The notes under the pieces: model-generated | Databases searched by the model: none | Seen by the model: only the letters and a program-made list of their open reading frames with translations | Told to the model about the DNA's origin: nothing | From: JAAXVZ01 sp964392465 | GTDB taxonomy: Archaea > Nanobdellota > Nanobdellia > Woesearchaeales > GW2011-AR15 | Reading direction: 5' to 3' | Assembly (NCBI GenBank): GCA_964392465.1 | Contig: CAYMPC010000006.1 | Coordinates: 1-31,159 of the forward strand | DNA length: 31,159 nt | Translations under genes and position numbers: made by a program | Part shown: in pieces, positions 1 through 7,991 of the stretch | Numbering within the stretch: position 1 is the first letter of the stretch | How the letters are laid out: each line of letters begins with the position of its first letter

Positions 1-282
1 TGTTATTTTTTGCTTTTCAAAATGGCTTTTTTCATCTATAAAATAAACAGGAGTGTTTTTGTTAGTCATAGTGTTTATTGAAAAATATCGAAAAAAAGGA
101 AACCCCTTATTATTTTCTTTACTTCCGATTTTTGCATAATAAATCTTAATTTTTTCATCTTTTATTATTTCTATGTTCCTCAGGTCTTCATACAAAAAGC
201 AAAGCCCCCTTATAGAAAGAAGTTTTGCATACTTTATATACTCTTTTTCATTATTCTTAGGATAGCAGATATCTATAAACAT
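1..282 (-). CDS. Possible RNase P protein subunit p30 (Rpp30/Rnp3), partial
   Basis: A frame on the minus strand opens at an ATG at 282 and runs off the left edge after 94 codons, so only the N-terminal part is seen. The start reads MFIDICYPKNNEKEYIKYAK and is followed by LLSIRGLCFLYEDL. A hydrophobic beta strand ending in D, then a helix, then a small-residue turn and a second strand resembles the first beta-alpha unit of the TIM-barrel RNase P subunit p30 of archaea. If so, it would be part of the tRNA 5'-processing ribonucleoprotein. The gene lies 31 nt downstream of the TtuA-like gene on the same strand, so a tRNA-maturation operon is possible. The identification rests on the first strand-helix unit only and could be wrong; that the frame is coding is more certain than its function. 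Confidence 0.5.
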   Translation of the reverse strand, partial: MFIDICYPKNNEKEYIKYAKLLSIRGLCFLYEDLRNIEIIKDEKIKIYYAKIGSKENNKGFPFFRYFSINTMTNKNTPVYFIDEKSHFEKQKIT

Positions 283-313
283 ACAAAATAGAAATAATCT
301 ATTTACTTTTAAA

Positions 314-1195
314 CTATTTGAAAATTTTAATTTTGTTAAGGTAACTACAAGAATTACATATCTCTTTCGCAGAAGGCTCTCCGCACAAAGAACAACTTTT
401 AGGTAATTCACTAATTTTAATACTGCTTTTTTTATATCTCAAGAACCAGTCAATAATATTCTTTTTTGTTCCAGGTTTTTTTAATTCTATTTTATTAAGC
501 ATTTCTCTTATTCTTAGTCTAAAAGAATTTTCAACATAAGGGCATTCATTAAATTCAATATTTAATCCAATTAAATAAGAATAGGCCATTATCTCTTTTT
601 CTAGGCAAAAGTAAAAAGGTTTTACTCTTTTAGTGAATTTGCCTATCTTCTGCTCTCCGGACACTGGTCCGAGTCTTCCCAACAAAACAGAGTTTCCCTT
701 TAAGAGATTCATTAAAACCGCCTGCGCCTCATCATCTAAATTGTGCCCTGTTGCAATAACATCATAGCTCTTGGAAAAGACATTTAGTAGATTTCTTCTT
801 AAAATGCCACAGGCAGTACAAGGTCTGTCTTCTCCTTTTTTAATTATTTCATCCAGCCCCTTTCCAAACCGTTGTTTGAATGAAACAATTTTCAACTTTA
901 TTTTTTTTCTTTTGCATATTTTTTTTAATCCGTTTAGTGTTTTATTTCTATATCCAATTATCCCTTCATCAATAGCCAATCCATAAACATTATAACCAAG
1001 TTTTTTCAACAAGAAAAGCAAAGAAGATGAATCCTTTCCGCCCGAAACAGCAACAGCAACCCTATCTGATTTTTTTAAAAGCTTAAATTTTTTAATAGTA
1101 TTTTTAACTTTTTTTTCAAAGTAGAAAATAAAATGCTTTTTACAGTAATTTGGAGAAAGAAAGACAGAGGTTTCTTTGCACAACGAACATTTCAT
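314..1195 (-). CDS. TtuA/Ncs6-family tRNA 2-thiolation enzyme
   Basis: This 293-residue protein is an ATP-pyrophosphatase-type tRNA sulfurtransferase. The PP-loop SGGKDSS lies at 51-57 and the conserved GHNLDDEAQ at 150-158. An N-terminal zinc site (C3, C6, C18, H21) and a C-terminal one (C268, C271, C280, C283) flank the catalytic domain. C126 and C129 (CTAC) with C218 match in spacing the three cysteines that hold the [4Fe-4S] cluster in TtuA. Family members adenylate a tRNA uridine and replace oxygen with sulfur: TtuA at position 54, Ncs6/Ctu1 at wobble position 34. Sequence alone does not separate these two here. The adjacent upstream gene encodes a sulfur carrier ending in Gly-Gly, the expected sulfur donor, only 5 nt away. 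The length and all key residues look intact. Confidence 0.9.
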   Translation of the reverse strand: MKCSLCKETSVFLSPNYCKKHFIFYFEKKVKNTIKKFKLLKKSDRVAVAVSGGKDSSSLLFLLKKLGYNVYGLAIDEGIIGYRNKTLNGLKKICKRKKIKLKIVSFKQRFGKGLDEIIKKGEDRPCTACGILRRNLLNVFSKSYDVIATGHNLDDEAQAVLMNLLKGNSVLLGRLGPVSGEQKIGKFTKRVKPFYFCLEKEIMAYSYLIGLNIEFNECPYVENSFRLRIREMLNKIELKKPGTKKNIIDWFLRYKKSSIKISELPKSCSLCGEPSAKEICNSCSYLNKIKIFK

Positions 1196-1200
1196 ATGAG

Positions 1201-1395
1201 TTAACCACCGCTTACGACACTCAATATTTTTATTTTGTCGGTGTTATTTAATATTGTATCTTCAGTTATTAAATTTGCATCCCTTACAACAATTACAGTT
1301 CCAGCATTAATCTTTAAATCTTTCAGCAGATTTTTTAAACTTCCTTTATAATTTTTTATAATCTTTTGGTCTTCTTTGTCTATATATATCTCCAT
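1201..1395 (-). CDS. Ubiquitin-like sulfur carrier protein (MoaD/ThiS/TtuB/SAMP type)
   Basis: A 64-residue beta-grasp protein ending in SVVSGG, the C-terminal Gly-Gly needed for adenylation and thiocarboxylation. It has the ThiS/MoaD pattern: an opening strand (MEIYID), a helix around SLKNLLKDL, strand VIVVRDANLI and the terminal strand KIKILSVV. I chose the ATG at 1395 and not one seven codons upstream because the MEIYID strand starts the fold there and a TATA-like element is centred about 30 nt before it. It lies 5 nt upstream of the TtuA-like gene, so it probably donates sulfur for tRNA thiolation; a wider SAMP-like protein-tagging role cannot be excluded. No E1-like activating enzyme is in the window. 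Confidence 0.85.
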   Translation of the reverse strand: MEIYIDKEDQKIIKNYKGSLKNLLKDLKINAGTVIVVRDANLITEDTILNNTDKIKILSVVSGG

Positions 1396-1417
1396 TAATT
1401 TAAAGAAAAAAAGCATA

Positions 1418-1432
1418 TTCTTAAAAGTATAG
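1418..1432 (-). promoter_or_regulatory. TATA-box region for the sulfur carrier/ttuA-like operon
   Basis: The minus strand reads ATACTTTTAAGAAT here, centred about 30 nt before the ATG at 1395. The spacing fits a very short or absent 5' leader and supports that start. Confidence 0.45.
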
Positions 1433-1440
1433 ATTCAAAA

Positions 1441-1450
1441 AATATTTATA
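1441..1450 (+). promoter_or_regulatory. TATA box for the P-loop ATPase gene
   Basis: AATATTTATA is centred about 27 nt before the GTG at 1473, the distance expected for a leaderless archaeal transcript, and supports the GTG start. Confidence 0.55.
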
Positions 1451-1472
1451 CTCTTAACTTATAAAAAGCAAC

Positions 1473-2315
1473 GTGGCAAGAAAAAAAACAATTAAAAACA
1501 GCAGCACAGGTAAAAAACCAACTTTTATTTACAACCTAATAAAGGGTTTTTTCAACCTTATTTTATTTATTATCAAGTCTCCTTATTACTTGTTTAAAGG
1601 AATACACTTCTTAATAAAACAACATAGCAAAACAACAAAAGCAAAAAAAACAGAAAAAAATAGAGGAGATCTGAAAGCAAACTACGACCCATTTGCTATT
1701 ATTGAATCGCAGGAAGGAGATTTTTTTAAGTGGGAAAAAGCAATGACAGAAGCAGACAGCAAGATAGGCATTATTCTTGGAGCAAGAGGATCAGGAAAAA
1801 CAGCATTTGGTATAAAATTTCTTGAAAATTACTATTCTAAAACAGGGAAAAAAAGCTATGCGATAGGGTTCAAGGAAGAAGACATGCCCATTTGGATAGA
1901 AACAGTTCATGATATTCAGCAGTTAACAAACAACTCCTTTGTTTTGATAGATGAAGGAGGAGTCTTATTTAGCTCAAGGGATTCAATGTCAAAAGCAAAC
2001 AAAATGCTTAGTGATCTAATTTTAATATCAAGGCACAAAAACCTTAGTATCTTATTTATCTCTCAAAATTCAGCTAACTTGGATATAGATGTTATAAGAC
2101 AGGCAGATTATTTAGTTTTCAAGAAATCTTCCTTACTTCAGTTAGACTTCGAGAGAAAAAAAATAAAAGAGATTTACCAAGAAATAACCCCAGGATTTGA
2201 GAAATACAAAGAAAACAAGGGCCTTACTTTTATTTATTCAGATCAATTCAGAGGATTTGTTGATAATAAACTACCTTCTTTCTGGAACGTCAACATAAGC
2301 AAATCTTTTAAGTAA
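1473..2315 (+). CDS. Membrane-associated P-loop ATPase (Zot/HerA-FtsK-like), function unknown
   Basis: A 280-residue protein that starts with GTG. A basic, low-complexity N-terminus leads into a hydrophobic, aromatic stretch at about 18-48 that could be a hairpin or amphipathic membrane anchor. The ATPase domain begins near residue 95: Walker A GARGSGKT at 103-110, Walker B VLIDEGG at 157-163, and a sensor-like strand LFISQNSANLD at about 194-204. The order P-loop, strand, VLIDE(G/A)G, FxSQ resembles zonular-occludens-toxin-type and HerA/FtsK-type motor ATPases. No DNA-binding or nuclease domain is visible. It precedes, on the same strand with a separate promoter, a winged-helix gene and scpB, so a chromosome-related role is conceivable but unproven. 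Confidence 0.75.
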   Translation: MARKKTIKNSSTGKKPTFIYNLIKGFFNLILFIIKSPYYLFKGIHFLIKQHSKTTKAKKTEKNRGDLKANYDPFAIIESQEGDFFKWEKAMTEADSKIGIILGARGSGKTAFGIKFLENYYSKTGKKSYAIGFKEEDMPIWIETVHDIQQLTNNSFVLIDEGGVLFSSRDSMSKANKMLSDLILISRHKNLSILFISQNSANLDIDVIRQADYLVFKKSSLLQLDFERKKIKEIYQEITPGFEKYKENKGLTFIYSDQFRGFVDNKLPSFWNVNISKSFK

Positions 2316-2331
2316 ACTGAAAAGAAAAAGG

Positions 2332-2339
2332 TTATAAAT
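2332..2339 (+). promoter_or_regulatory. TATA box for the winged-helix/scpB operon
   Basis: TTATAAAT is centred about 25 nt before the ATG at 2361, with a purine-rich stretch just upstream that could serve as a BRE. This predicts a leaderless message. Confidence 0.6.
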
Positions 2340-2360
2340 TTGTGCTAATTCAATAGGATA

Positions 2361-2972
2361 ATGGATCAAAAACAAATCAAATCAAAAGTAGCAGAAGGAT
2401 ATATTTATTCTAGAATTATTTTAGAAGTAGTCGGCAAGCCAAAAGAATATGTTCAGGAAAGCCTTAAAGAATATCTAAAAAAGATCAAGGCAGACAAAAG
2501 CTATCTGTTGATAAAGGAAAAAACAGAAAAGCCAGAAGAGCAGGACGGTTTTTTTAGCGCGTTCTCAGAAATAGAAATATTATTTAAGAACAGCCTTTCC
2601 TTGTTGTCTTTTTGTTTTGACTATATGCCTTCGAGTTTAGAAATAATTGAGCCTGAAAAAACGATTTTAAAAAATAATGATTTTACTGGATTTATAAATG
2701 ATATGCTGTCAAGAAGTCACACATTAAACACAACAGCCATCCAGATGCAAGATTCAAATAGGTTTTTCATAAAAAATACAGCAGTGCTATTGAGGAACTT
2801 TATTATTGTTTTGTTAAGTTCAAAGCCCATGGCGCTGAAGCAGCTTCATTCTTTCATGGGTGTCAGAGAACAGGATATAGAAAAAGTTTTAGAAGTATTA
2901 ATCAAAGAGAAAAAAGCCAAAAAAGAAGGAGAGCTCTATTCTGTTGTTGTAAAAAAAGATGGAAAAAACTGA
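2361..2972 (+). CDS. Unrecognised protein with C-terminal winged helix, upstream of and overlapping scpB
   Basis: I do not recognise this 203-residue protein. An N-terminal unit (about 10-60) contains the phrase LEVVGKPKEYVQESLKEYL, which looks like a small alpha/beta domain with a ferredoxin-like helix. The middle (65-145) is helical with hydrophobic patches. The C-terminus (about 146-200) reads as a winged helix: helix FIIVLLSSKP, then LKQLHSFMGVREQDIEKVLEVL, then a two-strand wing ending VVVKKDG. It overlaps scpB by 14 nt, implying translational coupling. ScpA normally partners ScpB and often sits upstream, but the usual ScpA N-terminal pattern is not visible, so I do not call it ScpA. A role with ScpB or as a DNA-binding regulator is a guess from position. 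Confidence 0.75.
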   Translation: MDQKQIKSKVAEGYIYSRIILEVVGKPKEYVQESLKEYLKKIKADKSYLLIKEKTEKPEEQDGFFSAFSEIEILFKNSLSLLSFCFDYMPSSLEIIEPEKTILKNNDFTGFINDMLSRSHTLNTTAIQMQDSNRFFIKNTAVLLRNFIIVLLSSKPMALKQLHSFMGVREQDIEKVLEVLIKEKKAKKEGELYSVVVKKDGKN

Positions 2973-3651
2973 AGACCTTAAAACTAAGGATTACAAAAAC
3001 ATGATAGAAGCATTGTTATTTGCCTCTGGGAGGTATATGAACATAGATACCCTTCTTAATCTGACAAAAGCATCAGATAAAAAAATTTTGATAAATAACA
3101 TTAATAAGTTGAAAGAAGAATATGAAGCAAGGAAGTCTCCTTTAATGATAGTTGAGGAAAAAGACGGATGGAAGATTACAGTCAAGGAGACATATCTTTC
3201 ATTAGTCAGAAAAATTGTTTCAGAGACAGAACTTCCCAAAACAATTCTTGAAACCCTAGCAGTCATTGCATGGAAAAACCCTGTTTTACAGAGCAGCATA
3301 ATAGATATAAGACATAACAAAGCATACGATCATATAACAGAACTAGAAGAATTGGGATTCATAAAAAAAGAAAAAAAAGGGAGGAGTTTTATTTTAAAAT
3401 TAACAGACAAGTTCTATGATTATTTTGATGTTGACGGAGCAAAAAATATAAGAGAAGTTTTTGCAAGAGTAGTAGGAAAGCAAGAAGAAAAGGCAAAACA
3501 GGAACTTGCTCAGCAAGTTTCAGAAGCTGTTACACCAGAGCAAATAGTTAGACAAGAAGAAAAAAAAGATAGTGAAAAAGAGAATAAAGAAGAGCACTCA
3601 ATTCCCAGAGATAAAACAAAAGAACAGGAAGAATTTAGTGAATTAGAATAA
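2959..3651 (+). CDS. scpB: SMC-Scp complex subunit ScpB
   Basis: A 230-residue protein with the ScpB arrangement of two winged helices. The first (about 12-85) opens with the typical KNMIEALLFASGRYMNIDTL. The second (about 90-165) has the conserved phrase LPKTILETLAVIAWKNPVLQ followed by helices ending in ELEELGFIKKEKKG. ScpB dimerises and, with the kleisin ScpA, helps the SMC ATPase compact and segregate DNA. From residue 175 on there is a charged, Lys/Glu-rich tail that is probably disordered. Neither smc nor a clear scpA is in the window. Its start lies inside the preceding gene, so expression is probably coupled. Confidence 0.9.
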   Translation: MEKTEDLKTKDYKNMIEALLFASGRYMNIDTLLNLTKASDKKILINNINKLKEEYEARKSPLMIVEEKDGWKITVKETYLSLVRKIVSETELPKTILETLAVIAWKNPVLQSSIIDIRHNKAYDHITELEELGFIKKEKKGRSFILKLTDKFYDYFDVDGAKNIREVFARVVGKQEEKAKQELAQQVSEAVTPEQIVRQEEKKDSEKENKEEHSIPRDKTKEQEEFSELE

Positions 3652-3674
3652 TTTTAAATTTCAGCAACACAAAA

Positions 3675-3683
3675 CTTATAAAC
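3675..3683 (+). promoter_or_regulatory. TATA box for the four-helix membrane protein gene
   Basis: CTTATAAAC is centred 27 nt before the ATG at 3706, predicting a leaderless transcript. Confidence 0.6.
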
Positions 3684-3705
3684 CCTTCTTTAATAATTAT
3701 ATAAG

Positions 3706-4560
3706 ATGGCAGATAATTTTCATATTTATCTAAAAAAACAACTTCTTGAATACGTAGAGAGCGAAAGGAAAAAAGGCATTCCTTTAGATGCAATTGAATC
3801 TACTTTACTGAATGCCGGCCATCAAAAAAATATTATTGATGAAGTTTTTCTAGATCTAAAAAAAGAAGAAATTGGGAAAGAAGTTCCTCCAAAAAAAGAT
3901 CCTATTGAAAACGACATGGTCGCAATGCTTAAAAAAGGCATAACTCAATTTATGGCCCAGCCAAAAACAGAAAAAGAAATATCTGGCGTAAGAAAGGAGA
4001 TTGATTCAGGCGGCACAGAAAAAATAGTGGAAGAAGTGATAGAGGAAGCAGAAATTATTGAGGAAAAAACAATGTTGGAAGGGATTACTTTCTTTATTTA
4101 TCTAGTGGGAATAGGAATATTAACTATGTTTACAGCAGGAGCAACAGACTCCGAGATTGTTAAGGTTGCCCTTGGCTTTTCTCCAATCATAATTAATGCA
4201 TTCATATCTTTTTTTGCAGTTAAATTAGCAGATAATGTTCCTTTATATGTTTTTATACCCCTTGGTATATCTTCTATATTTTTTGCCCTGGGCAAGTTTG
4301 CAGGGTTGGTTTTTTTTGAGAGCATGGAAGTAGAAGCTCTCTCAGTTGTTAATTTCTTACTTTCTTTCATATTTAATATTTTAATAGTATATGTAAGGTT
4401 CTTGAAACCAAGACACATGAAGAGAAGATTAATCAAGAAAGAAAAACAACAAAAAACAACACACCACCACCTACAACAACAATCACAACAACAAGATCTA
4501 AACATAAAAAGAAGAAGCGAAATAGAAGAATTACAAAGAGAGTTTAATATCCAGCATTAG
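3706..4560 (+). CDS. Four-helix membrane protein with N-terminal helical domain and His/Gln-rich tail
   Basis: A 284-residue protein of unknown function. Residues 5-52 form a compact helical domain whose pattern (LLEYVESERKKGIPLDAI, then LLNAGH) resembles the small UBA-like or SHOCT-like domains that precede membrane segments in many archaeal proteins. A charged linker (55-122) follows. Four membrane segments are predicted by eye at about 126-143, 154-172, 180-203 and 212-232. The tail (235-284) is very basic, then low-complexity with three consecutive His and repeated Gln, and ends in a short charged helix. It stands between scpB and the convergent topoisomerase gene, with its own TATA box. 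No enzymatic motif is visible. Confidence 0.75.
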   Translation: MADNFHIYLKKQLLEYVESERKKGIPLDAIESTLLNAGHQKNIIDEVFLDLKKEEIGKEVPPKKDPIENDMVAMLKKGITQFMAQPKTEKEISGVRKEIDSGGTEKIVEEVIEEAEIIEEKTMLEGITFFIYLVGIGILTMFTAGATDSEIVKVALGFSPIIINAFISFFAVKLADNVPLYVFIPLGISSIFFALGKFAGLVFFESMEVEALSVVNFLLSFIFNILIVYVRFLKPRHMKRRLIKKEKQQKTTHHHLQQQSQQQDLNIKRRSEIEELQREFNIQH

Positions 4561-4571
4561 AAAATAATTTT

Positions 4572-6815
4572 TTATTTATTTTTTTTATTTTCAAAGTCCT
4601 CTTTTAAAGGTATTTCTTTTATTGGTTGGGTATACCTGCATTTTGGAAACTTATTACAGCCAAAAAATCTTCCATAGACGCTCTGTCGAATAACAAGAAT
4701 ACCTTCTTTACATTTTGGGCATTGTTCTGAAACAATCTGTTCCATAATCTCTTTTTGTTCTTTTTTTTCTTCTGTAGTTTTCGGCTGTTTGCTTTTACAA
4801 GAAGGATTAATACAAACCTTTTGAGGTATTTTTCCTTTTTTTATTTCAATTATAGGATAACTACAATAGGTACAATTTATTCCTGCATTTTTAATTACAC
4901 CAGACGGAATTGAAAAAGTAGTTTTACATTTTGGATATTTGTTACAGGCAATAAACCTGGAATTATTTTTTCTGCTATGTAGTATATGTAACTCACCTAC
5001 CTTGCAAACAGGACACAGTCCTATAAAACTTTTTTTCCTTTCTGTTTCCAAGAAAGATGTTGCAAGCTCTTGTCCAATTTTTAATTCATTTTGCCTAAAA
5101 TGTATAAGTATTTTTGTTAATTCTTTTCTTGCTTTTTCTAATACCTTCTCGGGCGAAGTTTTATCTTCTATTATATTCTCCATATCTTCTTCAAAAGATC
5201 TAGTTAACTCTTCTTCAACAATTTCAGAACAGTATTTCTCCAAGGTTTCTATTGTTTTAATTCCAAATCCGGTTACAGTAATTGTTTTCCCGTAAACATA
5301 TTCTCTTTCATATAAGTTTTCTATTATCTGTGCTCTTGTTGACTTTGTTCCAAGATTTTTTGATTCAAGTTCTTTTATAAGGGAAGCCTCAGTATATCTT
5401 TTAGGTGGCTGTGTCTCCTTATCTAGTTTCTCTATTTTTTTAACAGTTACCTTTTCATTTATATCTACACTAGGAAGCTCCTCTTCTTTTAATTTGATAT
5501 AGGGTTCATAAAAGACATGCCATCCTTTTTTTGTTGTTCTTGTGCCCTTTGCGATGAATATCTCTGAATTTATATCAATTAACAAAGTCAAAGTTTCTCT
5601 TATTGCAGGCTCTCCAAAAGTTGCAAAAAATCTTTTTACTATAAGGTCATATACTCTTGCTGAAGTAGATTGCAACGCTTTTGGAATTACTCCAGTGGGA
5701 TATATTGCAGGATGAGCAGGGTCGGTTTTTTTCCCATTATTTGGTTTCAACAATGAGTTTGTCAAAAGTAATTTTCCCAGTTTTTCATAATTAGTTTGTT
5801 TTGAAAGGTTTTCAATTATTTTTTTATAGCCCAATTTTTCAGGCAATTGTTGGCTACTTGTTCTTGGGTAAGATATAAATCCTTTTGAATAAAGGTCCTG
5901 TGCATATTCAAGTGTTTTTGTTGGAGTAATCCCCAACACAGAATAAGCTTCTGTTTGTAAAGTAGTCAAATCAAAAGGATTAGGAGCATATTGTATTGTT
6001 TCATTTTTTTTAATATCTGTTATTTTTCCATCTTTTCCTTTTGTCTTTTTTAAAACAGCATCAGCCTCTTTTTCTTCCCAAAAAACATCCTTTTGATGCC
6101 ATGCTGCAAGATTTCCCTTTTTTACATTTCCTAATAAATGAATCTGCCAATATTTTTTTGATTTGAAATTTAATATCTCTTTTTCCTTTTCAACGAGAAT
6201 ACGTAAAGCAGGCCCCTGTACTCTTCCAGAAGACATTGTTTTATATGCTTTACTTTTTCTTATTGCCAAAGTAAGAGCGCGAGATAGGTTTATCCCATAC
6301 ATCCAATCTAAGAAATGTCTTGTTTCTCCTGCTTTTGCTTGTCCCCAATCAATATGAGGAGAGACATTTTCATAAGCTTCTATCAAATCAGGTTTTGTTA
6401 AGGTAGAAAACTTCATTCTTTTTCCATCTTTTTGATTGCACAAAAACCGGATGGCATTCAATCCAATGACTTCTCCTTCAATATCATAATCGCATGCAAT
6501 TACAAAAGAAGTTGACTTTTTTGCTTTATCTCTTATTAAGTCAGCATATTTTTTAACATAAAACGAATTTTTATTGTCTTCGTATACAGGTTTCCATTCT
6601 AAATCAAAAGAAGGATATTTAAAGGATTTTCTTTTTTCTGCAACAGTAAAAATATGTCCAACTGCAGGAACAATAGTTATATCTTTTTTTCCTCTTTTTA
6701 TATTATAATATATAATGCCCTCTTGTTTTTTCATTTCTACTCTTGAATCAGATAGAGCATCAGCTATTTTTAGTGCAGCAGAAGGTTTTTCAGTAATTAT
6801 TAATTCATTTGCCAT
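4572..6815 (-). CDS. topA: DNA topoisomerase I, archaeal type IA
   Basis: A 747-residue type IA topoisomerase that relaxes negative supercoils by a 5'-phosphotyrosine intermediate. The N-terminal Toprim domain holds TEKPSAA (E9) and the acidic DYDIEGE (D109, D111, E113). The gate and active-site domain includes SSGRVQGPAL (195-204) and the catalytic tyrosine Y316 in FISYPRTSS. The C-terminus from about 615 carries three zinc-binding cysteine modules: the first and third have the form CPxCK...CNK(Y/F)PKC, and the middle one begins CTYC and ends CINPSC. This layout is normal for archaeal Top1. The ATG at 6815 is supported by a TATA box about 28 nt upstream. The gene converges with the membrane-protein gene (11 nt apart) and diverges from the NurA gene. 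Confidence 0.95.
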   Translation of the reverse strand: MANELIITEKPSAALKIADALSDSRVEMKKQEGIIYYNIKRGKKDITIVPAVGHIFTVAEKRKSFKYPSFDLEWKPVYEDNKNSFYVKKYADLIRDKAKKSTSFVIACDYDIEGEVIGLNAIRFLCNQKDGKRMKFSTLTKPDLIEAYENVSPHIDWGQAKAGETRHFLDWMYGINLSRALTLAIRKSKAYKTMSSGRVQGPALRILVEKEKEILNFKSKKYWQIHLLGNVKKGNLAAWHQKDVFWEEKEADAVLKKTKGKDGKITDIKKNETIQYAPNPFDLTTLQTEAYSVLGITPTKTLEYAQDLYSKGFISYPRTSSQQLPEKLGYKKIIENLSKQTNYEKLGKLLLTNSLLKPNNGKKTDPAHPAIYPTGVIPKALQSTSARVYDLIVKRFFATFGEPAIRETLTLLIDINSEIFIAKGTRTTKKGWHVFYEPYIKLKEEELPSVDINEKVTVKKIEKLDKETQPPKRYTEASLIKELESKNLGTKSTRAQIIENLYEREYVYGKTITVTGFGIKTIETLEKYCSEIVEEELTRSFEEDMENIIEDKTSPEKVLEKARKELTKILIHFRQNELKIGQELATSFLETERKKSFIGLCPVCKVGELHILHSRKNNSRFIACNKYPKCKTTFSIPSGVIKNAGINCTYCSYPIIEIKKGKIPQKVCINPSCKSKQPKTTEEKKEQKEIMEQIVSEQCPKCKEGILVIRQSVYGRFFGCNKFPKCRYTQPIKEIPLKEDFENKKNK

Positions 6816-6838
6816 TCATTTAAGAGAATTAATAGAAT

Positions 6839-6847
6839 CTATAAAAA
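6839..6847 (-). promoter_or_regulatory. TATA box for topA
   Basis: The minus strand reads TTTTTATAG, centred 28 nt before the topA ATG at 6815, indicating a leaderless message. Confidence 0.6.
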
Positions 6848-6876
6848 TTTTTGTGAACAAATATACTTTTAAATAA

Positions 6877-6886
6877 TTTTATAATC
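6877..6886 (+). promoter_or_regulatory. TATA box for the NurA gene
   Basis: TTTTATAATC is centred about 32 nt before the ATG at 6913 in the divergent topA/nurA spacer, allowing a leader of a few nucleotides. Confidence 0.5.
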
Positions 6887-6912
6887 ATATAATTATTATT
6901 TAATCCGGAACT

Positions 6913-7932
6913 ATGAAAGAGATAATAAAAAAAATATTAGAAAAAATAGAAGAAAGCAAAATAGAGGAGCTAGCAATTTTAGATTCAGAAAGAGGCATTA
7001 ACATAAAGATAGATAAGAACAAATTTGAAAGCTTTCCAGAAACGAAAACCAGAAAAAATTTAGTTTTTGTTGATGGAGGCTCTCTTGAAATAATCAAAAC
7101 ACCAAGCGTTTCTCTCTTTTTTAACCGTATCTATTATACAAACTACTCAAAAAACAAGAGACAAGAAAATAAAATATTTGAGTTTTATACTTTAATAACA
7201 GCCAAAAGCGAAGCAGAAAAAATTGTCTTTAAAACAGAGACATTTTTCATAAAAAACAAACTAAACCTAAAAGAGCATTTTTTTGATTCCTTTGATAGAA
7301 AACTAATTCAAGGAAACAGAAGGGCAGAAATCTCTATTGTAGGAAATATTTTAAGAAGACTTGCAGAGATAGAAACAATAAATGAAATAAATAAAACATA
7401 CGCTGAGTCAATAATTATACTAGATGGTAGTTTAGAGGCAGTTTATCCTTATGAAGAAGAACTTTTAGAAGAAATAGTTAAAAATACACAAAACACAATT
7501 TGCGGGCTATCAAAAACAACAACACTTTTTACTTCAGGAGGAAAAACACTTACGGCCCATTTATCTTCTCAAACAGAAAAAGAGAAATGGATTTATGAAT
7601 TTGCAAAGAGGCATGAGAAAACACATAATGCAGATATCTTTTTTTTGAAAACACACCCCAAATCAAACTATATTTTTAGGATTGATATAAATAACCAAAA
7701 ACCATATAATAAAGAAGAAATATTTTCTCTTATTGAAGAAAACAGCAAAGATCCTGTTTTTTTAGGATACCCTTTTGGTTTAGTAGAAGCAGATAGGTTT
7801 GCCAGAGTATCTCATAAAGAAAAGGAAGCATTAGAATTGCAAATCAAAATTCTTTTTGGAAAAGAGTATGAAAAATTAAAAAAACATATGTTAACAAAAA
7901 ACGCGCACGAAATTTTAGATTCAATATCTTAA
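6913..7932 (+). CDS. nurA: NurA-domain 5'-3' nuclease
   Basis: A 339-residue protein with the NurA nuclease pattern. The first catalytic region is VFVDGGSLEI with D54; the second is IIILDGSLEA with D171. A later strand-helix region (around 240-300) ends with GYPFGLVEADRFARVS, and the C-terminus closes with AHEILD, as in NurA proteins. NurA works with the hexameric translocase HerA and Mre11-Rad50 to resect DNA ends; its RNase-H-like fold uses Mn2+-binding acidic residues. HerA is encoded about 14 kb away in this window, not in the adjacent operon position that is common in other archaea. The gene diverges from topA. Confidence 0.8.
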   Translation: MKEIIKKILEKIEESKIEELAILDSERGINIKIDKNKFESFPETKTRKNLVFVDGGSLEIIKTPSVSLFFNRIYYTNYSKNKRQENKIFEFYTLITAKSEAEKIVFKTETFFIKNKLNLKEHFFDSFDRKLIQGNRRAEISIVGNILRRLAEIETINEINKTYAESIIILDGSLEAVYPYEEELLEEIVKNTQNTICGLSKTTTLFTSGGKTLTAHLSSQTEKEKWIYEFAKRHEKTHNADIFFLKTHPKSNYIFRIDINNQKPYNKEEIFSLIEENSKDPVFLGYPFGLVEADRFARVSHKEKEALELQIKILFGKEYEKLKKHMLTKNAHEILDSIS

Positions 7933-7957
7933 CTTATTTTGATTAAATTAGGTTAAA

Positions 7958-7965
7958 TTTATAAA
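7958..7965 (+). promoter_or_regulatory. TATA box for the PfkB-family kinase gene
   Basis: TTTATAAA is centred 30 nt before the ATG at 7992. Confidence 0.6.
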
Positions 7966-7991
7966 CTAGGGGCGAGAAAGTTAATAATAAG

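Noticed and set aside
2361..2972. Calling the gene upstream of scpB a ScpA kleisin.
   Set aside because: The expected ScpA N-terminal helices and motifs are not visible; only position and a C-terminal winged helix support it.
4098..4505. Long antisense reading frame within the four-helix membrane protein gene.
   Set aside because: It opposes a gene with clear membrane segments and a promoter, and its Cys/Trp-rich start is the mirror of the Gln/His-rich tail.
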